A stretch of DNA of 33,726 nucleotides, from positions 1 through 33,726 of the forward strand of contig CAZLNZ010000023.1 of assembly GCA_964561145.1 (NCBI GenBank). The letters are read 5' to 3'. The position numbers and the translations under genes are program-made. This document shows, in pieces, positions 30,766 to 33,726 of this stretch (position 1 is its first letter; each line of letters begins with the position of its first letter). The stretch comes from RUG14300 sp964561145 (GTDB taxonomy: Bacteria > Bacillota > Clostridia > Christensenellales > CAG-1252). The notes beneath the pieces were generated by a model. That model was not told the DNA's origin, searched no databases, and saw only the letters and a program-made list of their open reading frames with translations.

Positions 30766-31950
30766 ATGCAAAATATGCTATTAGGACTTACCCAGTATTT
30801 TTTTAATTTTGACGACCCTTTTTCAATTGCACGTAGTATCGGGTTGTGGATTGCAATTGCATACATTGCCGTTGTAGTCATTGTGAATGCCGTTATTAAG
30901 GATGAAGAAAAAAGAAAAATCTCTAATAAAGTCATGTTGATTATCGGAGGATGTTTGGTATGTGCTGCAATCATCGTATATACGGTATTTGATTCAATTG
31001 ACCATAATGCGGACGGAATCACTCCGTTGACGTTCTATCCCCTTGTTGCGGTGGCAATATGTGTTCTGATAAGTTGTCTGCTTTGGGCATTTAAACCAAC
31101 CAAGGTAACAAAGATAATATCAACTGTTTTGATATTGTTATCGATAGTTTCGCTTATGGTTTGTATGATAATCTACTATACCTCCGGGAAGGCAAGTGAT
31201 AAGAATTATCTGGATAAATCGGATGTAAACACCTTAGGACTCTGGTTGGGTGCGTTGGGTTTGTTGATTATTATGCCGACGTTGGCAATGATTTTTGATA
31301 AAAGGAAGTTGACTTTCGATGCAAAAACATTGGCTTACGGCGGAATCTTTATTGCCTTATCCTTTGCTTTATCTTATGTCAGACTTTTTAGAATGCCTAT
31401 GGGCGGCTCTATAACTCTGGCGTCGCTACTTCCTATCATGCTTTTTTCGTATATGTTCGGTGCTAAAAAGGGTGTTGTTTTAGGTTTAGTTGCGGGAATG
31501 CTTCAGGCAATACAGGACCCATGGATTATTCATGCAGGACAGTTTTTGCTAGATTATCCAATAGCTTTTATGGCGGCAGGAACTGCAGGTATTTTCAAGG
31601 ATTTGATAAAGAAGGATGAAAGATTAGCTTTCACTGCCGGTGGAGTCGTTGCTGCTTTGTTAAGATTCCTCTCACACTTCTTTTCAGGCTGGTTCGCTTT
31701 CGGGGTTTATGCATCGAGCTATGGAATGTCATCGGCTCCCTTGTACAGTTTGGTTTATACTTCCTCTTATGTTTTTCCCGATGCCCTGATATCGGTTGTC
31801 GCAGGTGTACTCTTAATGAGTTCAAAGAGTTTCTTAAAGGCAATGCAAAAAGCATCGTTTTCTCCACGAGATAAAAAGAGAGTAGAGGCAAACGAAGTGG
31901 ATAATCAAACTCAAATCGAAGTATCGACAGAGAACGTAAAAGGTGAGTAG
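30766..31950 (+). CDS. thiT: Thiamine transporter ThiT-like (ECF S component) with extra N-terminal membrane region
   Basis: The 394-residue membrane protein has a ThiT domain in its second half (about 186-355), with GGSITLASLLPIM, LGLVAGMLQAIQDP, HAGQFLLDYPIAF and HFFSGWFAFGVYA. These carry the conserved thiamine-pocket and S-component segments. ThiT proteins are usually about 180-200 residues; here about 185 residues with four or five extra hydrophobic segments (25-42, 57-75, 88-108, 117-138, 157-176) come first, and a charged tail follows. ThiT supplies thiamine to the ECF energy-coupling module, encoded elsewhere. The upstream TPP riboswitch confirms the substrate. ATG 30766 follows AAGGAG (30754-30759). 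The role of the N-terminal part is unknown. Confidence 0.9.
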   Translation: MQNMLLGLTQYFFNFDDPFSIARSIGLWIAIAYIAVVVIVNAVIKDEEKRKISNKVMLIIGGCLVCAAIIVYTVFDSIDHNADGITPLTFYPLVAVAICVLISCLLWAFKPTKVTKIISTVLILLSIVSLMVCMIIYYTSGKASDKNYLDKSDVNTLGLWLGALGLLIIMPTLAMIFDKRKLTFDAKTLAYGGIFIALSFALSYVRLFRMPMGGSITLASLLPIMLFSYMFGAKKGVVLGLVAGMLQAIQDPWIIHAGQFLLDYPIAFMAAGTAGIFKDLIKKDERLAFTAGGVVAALLRFLSHFFSGWFAFGVYASSYGMSSAPLYSLVYTSSYVFPDALISVVAGVLLMSSKSFLKAMQKASFSPRDKKRVEANEVDNQTQIEVSTENVKGE

Positions 31951-32079
31951 TCTCCGATTTTGACAAGGCTGATATAACTAAATTTTATCGCAAAGATAAC
32001 ATAGACTTATAATACTCCCGTTTTCTATAAAAAGGCGAAAATTGTTTTCTTAAGTAATGATAAAAAATGTAAAATAAGG

Positions 32080-32108
32080 TTGCTAAAATGTTTCGTGTGT
32101 GGTACACT
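32080..32108 (+). promoter_or_regulatory. Promoter of fructose-bisphosphate aldolase
   Basis: TTGCTA (32080-32085), a 17-base spacer and TACACT (32103-32108), giving a leader of about 28 bases. Confidence 0.6.
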
Positions 32109-32142
32109 TTATACGGAAAATAATTTAATGGAGGCAACGACA

Positions 32143-33117
32143 ATGGCGTTAGTAAACTCTAAAGAAATGTTTGAAAAAGCATACAATGGCGGTTATGCAA
32201 TTGGTGCGTTCAATGTTAACAATATGGAAATTGTTCAAGCAATCACCGAAGCTTGCAAGGAAGAGCATGCACCGGTAATTCTTCAAGTATCTAAGGGTGC
32301 AAGAGCATATGCCAATCACACTTATTTGGTAAAGCTCGTTGAAGCAGCTGTAAAAGAGTGCCCCGATATCCCTATAGTACTTCACTTAGACCATGGTCCC
32401 GATTTTGAAACTTGTAAGGCTTGTATCGACGGTGGCTTCACTTCTGTTATGATTGACGGATCTAGCCTTCCTTATGAAGAGAATATCGCAGTAACAAGAA
32501 AGGTTGTTGAGTATGCACATGCTCACGTTCCCTATGTAACTGTAGAAGGTGAGCTTGGAACTTTGGCAGGAATTGAGGATGACGTAAAGGTTGAGCACGG
32601 CAAAGAGTCTTATACAAGACCCGAAGAGGTTGTTGACTTCGTAACAAGAACAGGTGTTGACTCATTAGCAATTGCAATCGGAACATCTCACGGTGCTTAC
32701 AAGTTCAAACCCGAACAATGCACAAGAAACGAGCAAGGTATTTTAGTACCTCCCGCATTGAGATTCGATATCCTCGAAGAGGTATCTAAGCAATTACCCG
32801 GATTCCCCATTGTTCTTCATGGTTCTTCATCCGTTCCTCAAGATTATGTTCATATGATCAATACACACGGCGGTGCTATGCCCGATGCAGTAGGTGTACC
32901 CGAGGAGCAACTCCGTAAGGCAGCAAGTTTGTCGGTATGTAAGATAAACATCGACTCTGACCTTCGTCTTGCAATGACAGGAACTATCCGTAAGTACTTT
33001 GACGAGCATCCTGAGAAGTTTGACCCCAGAGATTACTTGAAGCCCGCTAGAGCTAACATCAAAGAGCTTGTAAGACATAAGCTTGTAGATGTACTCGGCT
33101 GTGCAGGAAAAGCTTAA
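32143..33117 (+). CDS. fba: Class II fructose-bisphosphate aldolase
   Basis: The 324-residue cytoplasmic glycolytic enzyme splits fructose 1,6-bisphosphate into dihydroxyacetone phosphate and glyceraldehyde 3-phosphate. The zinc and catalytic motifs are clear: Asp83 and His84 in LHLDHG, Glu135 in EGELG, His183 in GTSHGAYKF, and His226 in VLHGSSSVP. It fits the class IIB type. ATG 32143 is chosen because GGAGG (32130-32134) lies eight bases upstream; an in-frame upstream ATG at 32089 lies inside the promoter. GAPDH follows 96 bases later, so the two consecutive glycolytic steps may be co-expressed. Confidence 0.96.
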   Translation: MALVNSKEMFEKAYNGGYAIGAFNVNNMEIVQAITEACKEEHAPVILQVSKGARAYANHTYLVKLVEAAVKECPDIPIVLHLDHGPDFETCKACIDGGFTSVMIDGSSLPYEENIAVTRKVVEYAHAHVPYVTVEGELGTLAGIEDDVKVEHGKESYTRPEEVVDFVTRTGVDSLAIAIGTSHGAYKFKPEQCTRNEQGILVPPALRFDILEEVSKQLPGFPIVLHGSSSVPQDYVHMINTHGGAMPDAVGVPEEQLRKAASLSVCKINIDSDLRLAMTGTIRKYFDEHPEKFDPRDYLKPARANIKELVRHKLVDVLGCAGKA

Positions 33118-33131
33118 CATATAGTAAACAA

Positions 33132-33180
33132 CCGCAAAAGCGGAATTTTATAGTACATTTTATTACTTGCCCTTTTGGGC
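33132..33180 (+). terminator. Two small hairpins between aldolase and GAPDH
   Basis: CCGC-AAAA-GCGG (33132-33143) is followed by AATTTTAT, and GCCC-TTTT-GGGC (33169-33180) comes next. Both stems are short, so they may be weak or partial terminators or mRNA processing/stability elements. Confidence 0.35.
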
Positions 33181-33213
33181 TACAAAGATTATTAAATGGA
33201 GGATTAAAAATTT

Positions 33214-33726
33214 ATGGCTAAACAAGTAAGAGTAGCTATCAATGGTTTCGGCAGAATCGGCCGTCTCGCTTTCAGACAAATGTTCGGTGCTAAGGGATAC
33301 AACGTAGTTGCTATCAACGACCTCACCAGCCCCAAGATGTTGGCTCATCTTTTGAAATATGACACCACTCAAGGTAATTATGCTAACAATCACAGCGTAT
33401 CCTACAAGGATCCCGTTTTAGCAGAGGATGGAAAGACTGTAGTAACCCCCGGTTCCATCACGGTTGACGGAAAGGAAATTACAATTTACGCAAAGGCTGC
33501 TGCTAAGGAACTTCCTTGGAAAAAACTCAGAGTTGACGTAGTATTGGAGTGCACCGGTTTCTACACCAGCAAGGCAAAGGCACAAGCTCACATTGACGCA
33601 GGTGCTAAGAAAGTTGTTATTTCCGCTCCCGCAGGAAAGGATTTACCCACCATTGTTTACAATGTTAACCATGAGCAACTCACACGTGAAGACAATATTA
33701 TTTCCGCAGCTAGCTGTACAACAAAC
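33214..33726 (+). CDS. gap: Glyceraldehyde-3-phosphate dehydrogenase, N-terminal part (cut by window end)
   Basis: The first 171 codons of GAPDH, the NAD-dependent glycolytic enzyme, are present. Visible are the nucleotide-binding INGFGRIGRLAFRQ (9-22), Asp36 in NDLT, and the active-site motif SAASCTTN with Cys168 at the very end of the window. The catalytic Cys is about 15 residues later than in the commonest GAPDHs (near 150), owing to a longer region around 58-82 (NNHSVSYKDP to TVVTPGS). ATG 33214 follows GGAGG (33198-33202). The rest of the gene lies outside the window. Confidence 0.96.
   Translation, partial: MAKQVRVAINGFGRIGRLAFRQMFGAKGYNVVAINDLTSPKMLAHLLKYDTTQGNYANNHSVSYKDPVLAEDGKTVVTPGSITVDGKEITIYAKAAAKELPWKKLRVDVVLECTGFYTSKAKAQAHIDAGAKKVVISAPAGKDLPTIVYNVNHEQLTREDNIISAASCTTN

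Overview
The window (about 33.7 kb, AT-rich) looks like a chromosomal segment of a low-GC, Gram-positive, Clostridia-like anaerobe, probably from the gut. The support is consistent GGAGG-type ribosome binding sites, lipobox signal peptides, a SPOCS/LysM protein of the SipL (spore morphogenesis) type behind a sigma-E-like promoter, an ECF-type thiamine transporter gene under a TPP riboswitch, and no outer-membrane (TonB/SusCD) glycan genes. Taxonomy below class level is inference only.

Layout: (1) 1-1327 has no recognisable gene and is packed with copies of a dispersed, hairpin-rich repeat. (2) 1328-23342 is a Gram-positive polysaccharide utilisation locus, all on +: a DUF1189-like membrane protein and an AraC regulator; an exported GH43 lipoprotein and a large lipoprotein with zinc-ribbon-like and four beta-sandwich-like modules; an ABC sugar importer (binding lipoprotein, two permeases, and an ATPase with a 260-residue extra tail); then GH31 (with PA14), an alpha/beta-hydrolase esterase and a GH36 alpha-galactosidase, all without signal peptides; and after a terminator-like hairpin an SGNH hydrolase. 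(3) 23577-24625 (-) is a pyridoxal/pyridoxamine-type kinase overlapping a small TIGR04076-like gene. (4) 24925-25000 (-) is tRNA-Ala(CGC). (5) 25172-25888 is a HAD hydrolase. (6) 26332-28954 (-) is a histidine kinase, response regulator and nicotinamidase-like operon. (7) 29101-33726 holds the SPOCS/LysM gene, the TPP riboswitch with its thiamine transporter, class II fructose-bisphosphate aldolase, and the first half of GAPDH, cut by the window end.

How it fits together: GH43 cuts an arabinose/xylose-containing glycan at the surface, the large lipoprotein probably helps bind it, the ABC importer brings in oligosaccharides, and the cytoplasmic GH31, GH36 and esterase finish them. The two surface/import promoters (4058-4086 and 10785-10812) share a near-identical direct repeat placed just upstream of the -35, the likely site of the locus AraC activator.

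Most notable: a dispersed repeat in which three successive hairpins are kept by compensatory changes between copies; the shared AraC-type operator; the four-module lipoprotein that shares a small domain with the GH43; the ATPase tail; and the sigma-E-like promoter.
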